Shown in pieces: positions 21,817 to 33,510 of a DNA stretch of 64,000 bases (the stretch's first letter is position 1; each line of letters begins with the position of its first letter). The notes under the pieces were generated by a model that saw only the letters and a program-made list of their open reading frames with translations, was not told the DNA's origin and searched no databases. The position numbers and the translations under genes were made by a program. Source of the stretch: Prorocentrum cordatum (Eukaryota > Sar > Dinophyceae > Prorocentrales > Prorocentraceae); NCBI GenBank assembly GCA_963575745.1, contig CAUYUJ010017924.1:91001-155000 (forward strand), written 5' to 3'.

Positions 21817-22889
21817 ACAGCGCCCGTTCACGAGTACACTGGCCGCGCGACGACACCACCGAGCAGAAGGCCCACGCTGTCCGTGATGCAAGCAAGCTCA
21901 TTCGCCACTGCTGTGCCGAACACGGCGCGCGAGGTCGGCGTCCCACGTCAAGAAGCATGGCCTCGCGTACTTCGGCAACACTCCATTCCCTGGCAGAGCC
22001 AGGGGAAAAGAGTGCTGCAGCCACGGCGGGCTCATGTCCCGCCGAGCGTGCGCATAGACGCACCTGACTGCCTCGTCGAGGAAAGCCGTCGGTTGCTGAA
22101 CTTCAACGCCCACGACGGCCGCGTGCTCCTTCATGAGCTGCTTACTCTTCATGCCGGCGCGTGCCCGCAACTGCGACGCCTGGAGACCGTCCACTGACAT
22201 ACCGACGGCGGCGCTGCCAGACCCTGGCGACTTTGAGCTCTTCTGCCGCTTCAAGGCCACGATGCGGATTGTGCGGTTAGAATAATACACTTGCGTTGCC
22301 GTGAGGTATTTTCCAAGAACCCGCATCAGCTCCCCCAGACTGACCACCTCTCCGGTGCGGTGCCACTCGCATGCCTCGGTCCCACGGCAATGGACGCGCA
22401 CACGGGTGACCTGAGCACCCCAGTTAGGCCGGATATCGTGGCGACGGATGCCATGCTGACGAGCCACATCTGAGACTTCATTTGGATCACGACGTCTTGC
22501 ACGCCGCCGTGGTAGCCGACTTCGACGTCCACGCTCTCCGCTGGTTTGCCACCGTCACGGCAAAACCACGGTGCGCGCACCCGCGAGGAGTGCAGCGCTG
22601 GCAGAGCCTCGCGCCACAGCGCGCAGCTCCCAGTCCGAGCGCTTGCGATCGAGCTCGACGAGCTCGCCCGGATGCTCGTTGACCAGCCGTCCGCGGACTT
22701 GAGGTGGTCGTCGCCGAACTTACGCCCGCAGCTCGCTGGAAGGTCCTCGAGCAACTTGGAGAGCGCCGCCCTGAGGTCCACAGAGTGCACTTGCCCCGCC
22801 TGGAGATGCGTGACCAACAGGCACCGCTTGTGTGCGGCGCGCAGGAACTCCTGCGAGCCGCCGCTGGCAGAGCCTGGCGGCCACGGCAA
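21815..22889 (-). pseudogene. Unrecognised minus-strand open segments, possible retroelement remains
   Basis: Two overlapping minus-strand frames (22889-22326 and 22467-21898) have mixed, non-repetitive amino-acid composition: for example LRAALSKLLEDLP, DVEVGYHGGVQDVV and then VTRVRVHCRG, LGELMRVLGKYLTA, FLDEAVRCVYAHARR. The frame change near 22400 suggests a broken gene. No domain is identified. Further minus-strand open stretches at 23600-25278 (AQATTAREVEHARYRAVAEH, DMDAEARRILREVAKGNELL) could belong to the same degenerate element, in the style of a LINE ORF1. Confidence 0.35.
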
Positions 22890-23099
22890 CTCGGACAGGT
22901 TCTGGCCGCCTTCGAACCCAGAGAGCTCGGCGCGCGCTGCGGACCGCAGGCCTCGCGAGAGCTCCCCGTCCTCGTCCTCCCCCCTCCTGCTCCTTCCGGC
23001 TCCTCCTGTGGGTCTCCGTCCTCGCCGTGTTGCTCCTCCTACCGCGCCTCCTCCTGCCTCCCCGCCCCCCTCCCTCCTCCTGGACCCCCTCCCCCCCCC

Positions 23100-23590
23100 T
23101 CCTGAACCAACGAAAGTACAACCGCCAGCAGCATCGCCAACGGCGCCGCCAGCGCCACCAGAGCATGACCACCATGACCAGCAGCGCCACCACCAACACC
23201 ACCGCCACCACCGACAGCACCGCCACCACCACCACCGCCACTACCATCATCAGCGCGACCAGCAGCACCAGCATCGCCGCCACCACCACCATCGCCGCCA
23301 CCACCAGCGCCGCCACCGCCGGCGCAACCCCTACCACCGCCAGCAGCACAACCACCACCAGCAGCAGCAGCACCGCCACCACCACGCATCACCACCACCA
23401 CCGCCAGCAAAACCACCACCACCACCAACGCAAGAACCACTACCATCAGCACCGCCACCACCGCCGCCGGCATCACCACCAGCATCAGCACCACCATCAT
23501 TGCCATCATCATCACCGCCACCACAAAGACCACCACCACCGCCACCACCACCGGCAGCACCGCCACCAACAGCGCCGACATCACCATCCC
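23100..23590 (+). repeat. ACC/GCC triplet array
   Basis: CACCACCACCGCCACC and CAGCAGCAGC runs, followed by TCC-rich sequence to 23700. One of the few arrays whose pyrimidine strand is the plus strand. Confidence 0.93.
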
Positions 23591-24002
23591 AAGTACGCAA
23601 TCATTGTCATGATCCTCTTTCTCTTTCTCCCTGTCCTCCTCCCACTCCTCGTCCTCCCTCTCCCCCTCCTCCTCCTCCTCCTCCTCGTCTCCCTCCTCCT
23701 GCAGCGCCTTGTAAAACCGCCGGGGGTTCCGCGTCCTTCGGGTGCTCCGCGACAGCGCGATAGCGCGCATGCTCGACTTCCCGCGCCGTGGTGGCCTGCG
23801 CCTCGGCCGAGCCTGCCCGGCCAGTTGCAGGCGCGGCGGCAGCGCCCCCGCGCGCGCCGCGGCCCGATCGGCAGCCGCGCGCATATGCTCGCTGCAGTGC
23901 TGTCAGGGGCTGGCACCTGCAGCGGCGTGGCGAGCTCCGCGGTGCTCTCGATGCCGGCAGCTTCCCCTGCTGCGTCGTCAAAACAGGGCTAGGATCGGGA
24001 TG

Positions 24003-24075
24003 AATCGCTCCAGAGCGTTCCGGAGCGCTCTCAGAGCGTTCCGGAACGCTCTGGAGCGGCCGCGGCGCCCAATAC
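24003..24075. repeat. GAGCGTTCCGGAACGCTC palindrome cluster
   Basis: CGCTCCAGAGCGTTCCGGAG followed by further GAGCGTTCCGGAACGCTC and GGCCGCGGCGCC. Partner of the cluster at 8995-9070. Confidence 0.65.
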
Positions 24076-24404
24076 ATGCTCCAAACCCGCCGATTCTCGG
24101 AGATTTCGAGTTATCCTGATCCGATTTTGTCCCGATCTTCGCGTCGTTTTAGTCGTCGGGCCCACCCCAGCGTGGCTCCTCGGAGCCCTCACCGGGAGAC
24201 GCATCAGCAGGCAGAGGACCGCAGACCGTCGGCGCACCGGCAGAGGCCGGCGCGCCTGCGCCCTCTTCCTGCAGGCCCCCGCGGCGGGGCGTGGGCACAC
24301 CCTGCGCGGCCTCCGCTGCCGGCTCGCCGACCTTTTGCTCTTCTTCGGCGAACGACTCTGCGCCCGCCGCGAGAGAGGGCGGCGGATGTTCACCACACAC
24401 CAAA

Positions 24405-24549
24405 CAAACCACCCCAACCCAACCCGAAGGCTCAGATTTACCCTCGATTTCCAGTGGGGGGGGGGTCGGGAAACATCGAAAAAACACATGTGGGACCCTT
24501 ACCCCCCCCAACCCGAAATTCGGGTGTTCGGGTTGGGTTGGGGTGGTCT
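24405..24549. mobile_element. CCACCCCAACCCAACCCGAA foldback element
   Basis: The left arm ACCACCCCAACCCAACCCGA faces TTCGGGTTGGGTTGGGGTGG on the right. An inner AACCCGAAATTCGGGTGTTC palindrome sits at 24510-24529. About 145 bp with no coding capacity. Confidence 0.82.
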
Positions 24550-25309
24550 GGTAGATCGTCAGGTGCACCGAGACTGTTCCCGCGTCTGCTGCAGAGATTG
24601 CAGGGGCAGCGTCTGCGGGGGCGCGTGGCGACTCCGCCGGGGGCCGACGGCGGCGCGGCGCCCGCGGCGGGGGATGGCAGAGACGCCGTCGGCGTGGACC
24701 CCGCGGGACCCCACGGCAACGCTGGCCCTGCGTCAGGGCGTGGCCCAAACTCCGTAGGCGCGCGGTCAACGGGCGTGGTGGCTGCGCTGGCAGAGCGTGG
24801 AGCAGCCGCTCCACCTGCCATCTGCAGATCCAGGTTGCCCTGCCTGCGGCAAGACAGCGGCCGCGGCTGCGCCCGCCCCGCCGTGCCGCGCCGAGCTTTT
24901 CTCCGTCTGGTGGCAGACGCGCCGTGGCAGAAGCTCGTTGCCTTTCGCAACTTCGCGTAGAATCCGCCGCGCCTCCGCGTCCATATCTTGCGGCTGGTCC
25001 TTGAATGTCGCCGTCGCCGTGCACGGCGCTTTCGGGCCCCGCGAGTGCTGGTTCCGAATGGCCTCGAACTCCGTGGGCCGGTTGGCGGAGCCTGGCCCGC
25101 CCGAGGATGAGTGGATCAAGACGTTTTTTTGCATGTAGCGCCCAGCAGAAGCATCCCCCCGCGCTTGCTTCGGCGCTCGCAAGGCTTCGCGCTCCGCGCC
25201 GGGGCGCAGGGCTGGCAGAGCCTGGCCCTGGCCCCCCCCTGAGTAGCCGGAGCCGACGTGCCGTTGCGGCTTGAGCACTGGCAGCCCGCGCCAGTTTGAG
25301 TGCGAATGC

Positions 25310-25400
25310 TTTCGGAGTGATGGTGGTGATTGTGATGGTGATGGCGTGGTGGTTGTAATGGTGGTGGTGGTGGTGGCAGTGGTGGAGGTGGTGGTCGTGA
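25310..25400 (+). repeat. GGT/GAT triplet tract
   Basis: GTGGTGGTTGTAATGGTGG and similar, preceding TATC tetranucleotides. Confidence 0.85.
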
Positions 25401-25446
25401 TGGCTCTATCTATCTACACATCTACTCATCTATCTTTTCATATAAG

Positions 25447-25985
25447 ATACCGGAGAAAAAGCCCAATCCTATTTTTTATCTTCCAATTGCTCCCTTATAG
25501 GGCGGCTATCGGGCTATAGGGCTATAGGGCTATCGGGCTATAGGGCTATAGGGCTATAGGATTGTGACCTATAGGGCCATATGGCTGTAGGGCTATGGGG
25601 CTATAGAGCTATATGGGCTACTTGGCTATAGGGCTATAGGGATATAAGGCTATTAGGCTATAGGGATATAAGGCTATAGGGCTACAGGGCTATAGGGCTA
25701 TACGGCTATAGGGCTATAGGGCTATAGGGCTATAGGGCTACTGGGCTAGGGCTATTGGGCAACCCCGGGCACCCGGGCACCCCCGGGCACCAGGGCACCC
25801 GGGCACCCGGGCTCGGCCGCCGAAATCGGACACGCACTTCACCGGCCACCCGGGCATCCGGGCACCGCCGGGCACCCGGGCATCCGGGCACCCGGGCCCG
25901 GCCACCGAAATCGGCGACGCACCTCACCTAACCCTTTAATCCGCTAGGACCCCTACAGAGGCAAGCTCTGATTGGGGAATTTATA
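25447..25985 (+). repeat. Composite repeat unit 1: GGGCTATAG array then GGGCACCC array
   Basis: Order of blocks: GATACCGGAGAAAAAGCCC, a degenerate array of about 9 bp (AGGGCTATAGGGCTATAGGG), an array of CACCCGGGCACCCGGGC, the phrase CCACCGAAATCGG, CGCACCTCACCTAACCC, and GCTAGGACCCCTACAGAGGC ending GATTGGGGAAT. The same order recurs immediately in unit 2. Confidence 0.88.
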
Positions 25986-26009
25986 TAGCTATGTGTATAT
26001 ATGTGTATA

Positions 26010-26430
26010 TGATACCGGAGAAAAGCCCCAATCAGAATTTGTTTGGGGCTATAGGGCTATGGGGCTATTGGGCGATTGGGCTATAGGGCTATAAGGCTAC
26101 TATAGGGCTATAGGGCTATAGGGCGATAAGGATATATGCAATAAGGCTATCTACAGGGCACCTGGCACCCGGGCACCCGGCATCCGGGCACCCGCCCAGG
26201 CACCCGCCCGGGCACGGGGCACCCGTCACCCGGGCATCTGGGCACCCGGGCACCCGGGCCCGGCCACCGAATCGGCGGCGAACCCGGGTGCACCCGGGCA
26301 CCCGGGCACCCGGGCACCCCCGGGCACCCGGGCACCCAGCCCCGGCCACCGAAATCGGCTGCCGACCTCACCTCAGCTTTATATCCGCTAGGACCCCTAC
26401 AGAGGCAAGCTCTGATTGGGGAATAATTCC
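26010..26430 (+). repeat. Composite repeat unit 2
   Basis: GATACCGGAGAAAAGCCCC, a shorter GGGCTATAG array, a GGGCACCC array, CCACCGAAATCGGC, and GCTAGGACCCCTACAGAGGC ending GATTGGGGAAT. It duplicates unit 1 at about 560 bp spacing, with different array lengths. Confidence 0.88.
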
Positions 26431-26965
26431 AAAACTTATTTTCATATGTGTACATACAGTCACATCTGTGTATCTGCTTGTAGATGTGTATATATATATA
26501 TTTATATATATATATATAACTATGTCAATGTATCTAGTTTAACTTGATATATTACGTATCAGTCCATCACGCTTTCTGGCTATTTATCTCTCAATCAATC
26601 TGTCTATGTATGGATCGATCAATTTATCAGTACCTGGACACGCCGATATATCAATCTATCAATATACCAATCTGTCTCTTTCTCTATATATCTATAGATG
26701 ATAATCTCTCTATATATATATATGTAACTAGCCGTCTATATAGTTACTAGCCAAACTAGCAATCGATCAATCCATCTAGTTTAATTCCCGTCAATATATA
26801 TATATGTATATATAGGGCAGTTCTCCCTATTTTTGTATATCCATCATTCAGTCAATTTATCAGTCCATCAGCTTATCAATAGATCACTATACAAATCTAT
26901 GAATCTACCTATGTACCAATTAATCAACGTATCTATCTACTTACAGATCTATCTATCTATTCATC
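26430..26965 (+). repeat. ATCT/TATC degenerate tetranucleotide tract
   Basis: AT-rich CAATCTATCAATATACC and TATATATATATGTAAC type sequence without coding signals. Confidence 0.88.
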
Positions 26966-26969
26966 TACC

Positions 26970-27385
26970 TATCTATGAACCATCAGGGCAACCATCAGGA
27001 CAGCCATGTGGGCAACCATCGGCACAGCCATCGGGATCACGGTGATGACAACCACCAGGACAACCATCGGACAACAATCGGGGCAACCATCGGGGAAACG
27101 AACAGGGCAACGACCAGGGCAAACATCGGGACAACCATCGGGACAACCATCGGGACATCCATCTGGGTAGCCATCGGGACCATCGGGACACCCACAATCG
27201 GGACAGACGCCCGGACAACCGGAAGACACGCCCGGCGCACGTGCGGCATTTTTGGCAATCTATGGCCTGTACTAAGGATGGAATTTGCGCATCTTCGCCT
27301 CGCCCGCGCGCGCGACGCAAACCGAAACCGCTGCCGATTTCCCGGTTGGGGTCACTTTCGTTCTCGCCCCGCAACCTTTGATGTC
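26970..27385 (+). repeat. ACCATCGGGACA minisatellite with unique tail, copy 1
   Basis: Twelve-base units ACCATCGGGACA and variants, followed by a tail: CGCCCGGCGCACGTG, GGCAATCTATGGCCTGTACT, AAGGATGGAA, CTTCGCCTCGCCCGCGCG, TTTCCCGGTTGGGG. The same array and tail occur at 34909-35155, on the far side of LINE-1. Confidence 0.88.
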
Positions 27386-28230
27386 TGTCGTTCCATTTGT
27401 CTATCTAAACTATGCATCTACCTAGCATCCGATCGATCTATCAATATATCTACCAAAGCATCCATCGTTTTGATTATCAATCTATATATGCATATATATA
27501 TATGTATATATCAAGCCCTCTATGTATCAATACATTGATATATCTCTATATATATATACACATGCGTATGTCAATCAGTATTTCTACAGATTTATGGACA
27601 TTTCAATCTACCCATGTATTCATCAACTTATCAACCCTATCAAATTGCCAACATTTCAATATATTAAGGTCCCAACTTATCATCATTCCGATCTATCAAT
27701 GTATCAATCAGTATTTGGTGTTAGTCATGTACATTTCCATGCACATATACTCATATATGTACGCATGTACCCAGCAAGATCTATATGTTTATATGCATGT
27801 GTATACCTAACTACCTATCTACATGTTTGTCTACCGATGTAAATACTTACATATCCACCTGCTCACCGATGTACATATATTCATACATACATCTATAGGT
27901 ATATGTGTATATATAAATATGTCTACCCACCTAACTATCAACATTTCGATCTATACCGCTCTACCTATCACCATAATTACATACATATATGTATCCATGT
28001 ATATTTTTCAGTTCGGTGTACCCTATCCCATACTTCGACCGACCTACCTATTTTTCAAGCTGTTTATGTATACCCACCTTCCTACCGACCCACTTCTGTA
28101 TCTGCTATCATACCTACATACCTACCCATCTACCTATCTGCATATCTACCCATCTACCCACATGTCTATTTGTATATGTATCTACCAAACGGTCGATGTA
28201 TCTATCTAGCTATGTATCGTGTGTTCAACC
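27385..28230 (+). repeat. CTAT/TATC degenerate tetranucleotide tract
   Basis: AT-rich CTACCTATC and ATATATATATACACATG type sequence. Confidence 0.88.
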
Positions 28231-28231
28231 A

Positions 28232-28438
28232 TTGAGACCACCATCGGGGCAACCATTGGGACAACCAGCGGGGCATCGGGGCAACCATCGGGGCAACCAT
28301 CGGAACAACCGCATCCGTCGGGATAACCATCCATCGACCTCTCTATCCATGAACCTTCAGGAAGACCATCAGGACAACCATCTGGACAACCATCGGGACA
28401 GCCATCGGGGCAACCATAGGGACAACTATCGGGACAAT
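28232..28438 (+). repeat. ACCATCGGGGCA/ACCATCGGGACA minisatellite, left of LINE-1
   Basis: Twelve-base units continue to TCGGGACAATTTTC, where LINE-1 begins. With 34909 onwards this probably formed one array before the LINE inserted. Confidence 0.85.
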
Positions 28439-28499
28439 TTTCATCCCGTGCGTGGTGACGGCAGCGCAGTTGGCTGGCAACGAAACGCTACCCACTGGC

Positions 28500-29400
28500 C
28501 TGTGTGGCCACGGGCGCCTCGGGGACGGAGCGCGGCGTGAGGTCGACCAGCCAGCGAGTATCGCAGCAGCTTCGCCGCACTTGGGATGCGCGCTCTTGAG
28601 GTAACGCCTCCGACTTTGCCGCGCTGCAGCGTTCACTTCCCGCCCGGGGAGAGGCGCGGGACACGGGCCCCCAAGCCCAGCTGGCTTGCTAGTGGCGCGC
28701 GTGGAGCACAGTTTGCAAAGCAGCAGAACCTCGCCCACGGGAGCTCCAGGTCCGGCTGAGAGCTCGCACTGGTCAACATCATGCGAGTCCAAGTGGGGTT
28801 CGACACGCGCAAAAGAGGGGGGCCGATCTTCGAGTCGGCGGTCCTTGCGATCGAGGGCGGCCAGCCTCGACGTCTCGCATCTGTGGCAGCGCGCGCGCTG
28901 CCAGCGGCTCTTGCCGACCACGACGAATTCGCGGGCGATTGCGGCGGCCGCAACCCGATGGGGCGGCGGCTTGCGCAGCTCAGCCCATGCTTGTTTGGGC
29001 GAGGGGCCAGGGCACAGCCTTCGCCAGCTGAGATCTTCGAGGCCCGCGGCGGGGGTGGCCGATGCGCCGTGGAGGCGCGCTCCCTGCTTGGCGGCCTTGT
29101 CAGCCTGGCCATTGAGCCAGGCAGCCCGCTCGCTGTCGGTGGTGGGCTGCTCAGCGACGTGCAGGTGCGACTCTGCTTGGCGAGCCCTGCAAAGGGCCCC
29201 ATCCCGCCGAGAGGGGGGCCCTCCAGGAGCCCGCGAAACGGCCCGAGGGCTCGCCCGCTTGGCCCCCCCCTGCTGGGCCGCCTCCAGGACCGAGGAGCAG
29301 TCCCCCATGTGCGTGCAGGTCCCGTATGAGACCTCGGCAGTTGTGTACAAAAAACACTGGTGTTCGTAACGCGCGGCGGACAGCGGCATCCCGACAGGAA
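28500..29400 (-). pseudogene. LINE-1 C-terminal region with RNase H-like end
   Basis: AAWLNGQADKAAKQGARLHG (about 29125-29070) fits the last conserved block of LINE RNase H domains (N-x2-AD-x2-A, with the final Asp). It is followed by ARCHRCETSRLAALDRK and a tail to about 28500. The earlier RNase H aspartate and glutamate blocks were not resolved; they may lie in other frames at 29400-30200. Confidence 0.6.
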
Positions 29401-30499
29401 TCGAGCCGACGATCCTGCGAAGCTCCTATTGCTCCGCATCCATGGCGCGACTCCCCAGCCCGCCCGCGCGAGGGATGTCAGATGGGGAGGTGGGGCAAGA
29501 TCCGTCCCCCGCAATGGCCGCGCCCGACAGAAACGAGCAACTTCTTACTGGCACCTCGCGCTCGCAAAGGACACGCGGGGCGGGTCCAGAGAAAAGGGCG
29601 GGCGGGCGCGGTGGGCACCTGGTTTGCGGCAGGCCGTCACCAAGCGTGCGGCCCGCCGAGAGGGCCGCTGCCCGCCCTTCGGCTGCTCGCCCTGCGGCGA
29701 ACAGCGAGCGCGCCTGTGCGCGGAGCTCGGTGGTGTCTGGCACGCAGCAGCTCGCGCAGAGGCCATCGTGCAGGTGCCCGATGTCCCGCGCGCGCGCGCG
29801 CCCGTCAAGTGCGTCGGGCACAGCAGCGAGACGATCGCGTGCCGCTCGAGGGGCGAGACTTCGCGGCGCTGGGGGATCTGCTGGACGCCCTCCCACCAGA
29901 TGCCACCGAAAGAGTCTTCGAGCCCGAACCTCCTCCTGATGGCGTCGTCGGCGCGCCGCTGGGTCTCCGGCGTCGCGCCCTGCCTGAGGACCCTCGCCCG
30001 GCGGCGCGGGGGGAGCTCCAGCGTGCTGATGTCGCCCGCGCTCGGGGAACGGAAGCAGGTGGCTGGCGCGGCCTCCCAACCGGCCCAGTGGGGGCTCCTG
30101 AGCATGGCGCCCGCGGGTTCTGCCTCGCCCATCTGCTTGGCGTAGCTGGCGTGGGCAACCTCAGACACGCTCCGCAGCTCAGGGATGCTGGGGGGGTGCC
30201 CGTTCCGCTGCCGCGCGCCCGAGGCCCTCCACCATTCCTCGGCGCACCTCTCGACGGCCAGCGCCGTCGCGCGCCCCGGGGGCGACTGGGCGGGCAGCGC
30301 GGCCTCCAGGATGTCGGGGGAGGCGTAGGGGTGGCGCGCAAGGCGCCCAGCTCCTGCATGGGGAGGTTCGAGACCTCTCCTCCCCAGTTGGCCGCGGGGA
30401 CGATAGCCGCGTGCCAGATCCGCTTGCAGCCCGCCGCCTGCCTGATGGCCCTCATGGCCTTGCGCGGCCGACGCCGCCCAGCGTCGATGCGGAGCTGGG

Positions 30500-31560
30500 C
30501 GCCGCGCGCCGCGCGCCGTGACCTCGTCCGAGCTGCCCGCAGGTCCCTGACACGTCCCGCGCCGCGCGCCGCGCCCAGCACGCTTGGGCGCCGGCGGCCC
30601 CGCCTGCCCGAGCGGGAGTCGACGCCGAGGTGGCTGGCGCTGGCCGCCCCGCGGGCCCGCTGCAGCGCGCCTGGGAAGGAAGCCTGGGGCAGCCCGGGGC
30701 TTCGGAGAGCCGGCTGGGCCGCGCTCGTGACCTCGTCCGAGCTGCCCAGCGCCGTGCCCTTGTCCGTGGCCAGCTTCATGTCTAAGTCGACCTCCAAGGC
30801 TGCCTTGAGGTCCCTCGCGCCCGCTGCGAGCGTGTCAACCAGCTGCGCGACCGAGTCGCTCATCACCTCCTGGCTGATGTCGTCGATGTGGGCCGCCAGC
30901 GTGATGCCCGCGCGCAGCGCCTGCTGCTCGCGGAGGTCGTCAGTGAGGCAGTCCTCGAGGCAGTGCGTGGCCGAGAAGCGCCCCGCCGCCGAGCCCTCGT
31001 CGGGGTGGATGGGGTCGGCCGCGAGGCCATCCATGATGACGAAGCGCCTCCAGCGGAAGGCGCCCGGCACGAGGGCTGGGGAGCCCGCGCGCGCGCCGCT
31101 GGGCCCGCCAGATTCTGGTGCGAGACCTTCTCGAAAGCCCTGGCCAGGTCCCGCAGGGGGGCCGCGAAGTGGCGCCCGAGCTCGGTGGCGTTCTCGGCCC
31201 GCGTCGCGGTCCTCCAGACGCAGTCCGTGACCTTGCGGCCCTCGCCAGTATTGAGGATCCTATTGTCCTCCAGTTGGGCTTGCTACCGCCGCAGTTTGGG
31301 CCGCTGGCACGTGCGCTGCAGGCGGTGGAAGGCTTTGAACTGGCCGATCGGCCGCCGCCCTCCTCCCAAGGGCTTTGGGTGCTGCGCCGGGAGCAGCTCC
31401 TGCTCGGCGCTAGGCGCCGCGCCCGTAGCCGTGACCAGGTTGAAAAGCACCGCGTGACCTTCCGAGCTGGCCTGCCCACCGAGGCGGCGGGGGTGGATTT
31501 TGTCTGGGGTGCAGGTCGCGCCCTTGAAGCTGCCAGCTGCGCGCGCCACGTCGCTGCCCG
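30500..31560 (-). pseudogene. LINE-1 reverse transcriptase domain
   Basis: Motifs in order on the minus strand are TCTPDKIHPR (about 31510), PKPLGGGRRPIG (about 31340), LRDLARAFEKV (31157-31122, motif A with the catalytic Asp), GSAAGRFSATHC (about 30990, motif B position) and AAHIDDISQEV (motif C, HIDD at 30890-30879). The usual Tyr or Phe before x-Asp-Asp is His here. Both motif C aspartates and the motif A aspartate are present. The RPIG block and motif A are in different frames. The downstream thumb-like region is Ala/Arg-rich and poorly resolved. Confidence 0.8.
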
Positions 31561-32010
31561 TGACGAAGTAGTCGGAGGCCGCGCAGCCGTCGGCCTCGAC
31601 CGTGGCGTCGAGGGCCCGCTGCACCGTCGAGGCCGCGGCCGCGGCCTGGTCCACGTCCAGCGCGCGCCAGGTCGCAGCCGCGCTTGAGGCCCTGCTGCAG
31701 GGCTTGCCTCCAATGTGGGCCTGGGCTGCTGAGGCCCATCGGGTGCTCCTTGCTGAAGCGCTCAGCTGCTGCGCTGGGGGTCGTCGAAGCCCCGAGCCCC
31801 GAGGAGGCTGTCGCCCCCGCCTGCGGGCGGGGCGCCTGCCCCCGAGGCGTCTCCCGGCCACGGGCCGCCTCTCCGCGCCGCAGCAGCTGCGCGTCATTCG
31901 ACCCGTCCGCGCGCCGCCGAGCCGCCCCCCGCCGAGGCGCCGCCTTCAGGGCTGCCGACCCCGTCCAGCGGTCGCCTCGACGGGTCCTGCCGCGAGGCTG
32001 AGCAGGGGAA

Positions 32011-32182
32011 TTCGGGGGAGAAAAAGATACGGATACGTGTTGTCCCCCCTTCGTTTTCGGCCTTTCCTGGTCCTCCTGGGGAATCCTCGTTGTCACCGCT
32101 GGATTCGCATCGAAATTCTGGTCAGAACGCACCCCAAGAGAGGTCCGGGGACAACACGTATCCGTATCTTTCCGCCCCCCAA
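32011..32182. mobile_element. AAAGATACGGATACGTGTTG foldback element nested in LINE-1
   Basis: The left arm GATACGGATACGTGTTGTCC faces GGACAACACGTATCCGTATC on the right. Interior TTCGCATCGAAATTCTGGTC, CACCCCAAGAGAGGTCCG is related to 38225-38345. It lies in the endonuclease-RT linker, so it was inserted after the LINE. Confidence 0.83.
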
Positions 32183-32964
32183 GGAATGCTCGCAGGCTCT
32201 GGCGGGGAGGGCCAGGGGTGTGGGCCCCAGCCTGCTGGCTCTTGGGTGTCCGCCTCCGCGCCGTGCTCGGTGTCGCCGAATCTGCTGCGCCCCGCCACGC
32301 TGCCTGACCTGGCTGGCCAGCTCGCGGGTCGCCGTGGCCCGCGCGCCCCTTTCGGGGGTCCGGTCGGCGTGACGGGCGAAGTCGCCCCCTGCGCCCAGCC
32401 CCTGCTCCAGCTGCCCAGCAAGCCTCGGCGGCTTGGCCTGCCTGGCCTCCTGGCTGGCCTGGCGCTTCGCCTGGCCAAGCCTCTTGAGCTCGCCACCGAT
32501 GAGGCGCGGCAGCCCGTGCGGCCACCTGAAGCCAGTCGGGGCGCGGCTCCGCATGTTGCCCTTGGTATCAAGGGCCCCGGCGAGCGGCGCGTCGACGATG
32601 TCGATGGGCCGACCCCAGTAGGCGAGGTCGCTGCTGCCTGCGTCGAAGGGCCAACTGCCATTTGGCGTACACGTAGTCCACCAGCTGCTGCCTGTCGATC
32701 CCCGACTGCGGGCAGCTCTCGGCCGTCCTCGGCGCCTGGAGCCCCTCCTGGATGATCGGATGCCAGTCGGGCGGCTCCTGCCTGGGGCCGCGCGGCCGCT
32801 CCGTCGGCGGGCCGCTCTGGCCGCGGGCCAGTCGCCCACTCCTTTGAAACCCAACTCGACGACGCGGCGGGTCGGCGCCGGGAAGTCTGGCCTAGGGCGC
32901 GGCTCGCTGCGCGCCAAGCCCAGCCAGCCGCCCGTGACGAAGTAGTCCTGCACCATGTGCGAGC

Positions 32965-33510
32965 CGCAGGAGGCATGTCACGTTGGCGCGCTGGGCGCCA
33001 CCACCTGCGCGCCCATGCAGTTGAGCCCGCTGGGCTGCGCCAGTTCGGCGGGGCCCCTGTTCCAGTCGCCTGCGGCGTCCCCGGGCAAACGGTAGCCTCC
33101 GACATGGCCCAGGAGGGCTCGGAGCGCGCCCGCATTGCCCGCCAAACCCACGCCCGCGGTGAGGTAGACGCGGCAGAGCACCACTGCGCCCACGTCGGGG
33201 AGGCGGGAGAAGGCGCCGATGATCCTGCCTGGCACGATGATCGCCTCCTGCCCTTCCCACCAAACATCGACGTGCTGGCGCGCGATGGTGCTGACCCCGC
33301 CACTCAACCCAGAGTGCGTCAGCATCGCGCGCGCGCCTGTCATCCGCCACCCACGGTTCAGTAGGCTGGCCTGGACTTCGCGCTGGCGACCTGCGCTGAG
33401 CTTGGTTTCATGAGCGGGGACGGCCGAGTACTGCGTCTCGTCATTGAGGCAGTCCACGACCCCGTCCCCAGCCCCCTAGGACGCGACGTTGACCGTGGCC
33501 AGCTTGATCC
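32965..33510 (-). pseudogene. LINE-1 AP-endonuclease domain
   Basis: It nicks target DNA to prime reverse transcription. GIKLATVNVAS (about 33500) corresponds to the Asn-bearing first strand; VPAHETKLSAG carries the catalytic Glu block; GLSGGVSTIARQ, VLCRVYLTAG and AAGDWNRGPAEL follow, the last matching the GDxN active-site motif. DYFVTGGWLGL continues into the domain end in another frame. The first and second blocks are in different frames, so the copy is broken near 33480. Confidence 0.8.

Larger units (their letters stand above)
21215..25226 (+). repeat. Region with repeated CTGGCAGAGC motif
   Basis: CTGGCAGAGC occurs at about 21215, 21990, 22598, 22864, 24787 and 25212, mostly extended to CTGGCAGAGCCTGGC. 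I found it nowhere else in the window. Flanks and reading frames differ at each site, so it is a nucleotide motif rather than a conserved peptide. Confidence 0.6.

Noticed and set aside
33219-33413. Plus-strand genes across 28400-34900 and 56000-63000
   Set aside because: The plus frames are shadows of minus-strand LINE domains, whose catalytic motifs are clear in the opposite orientation.
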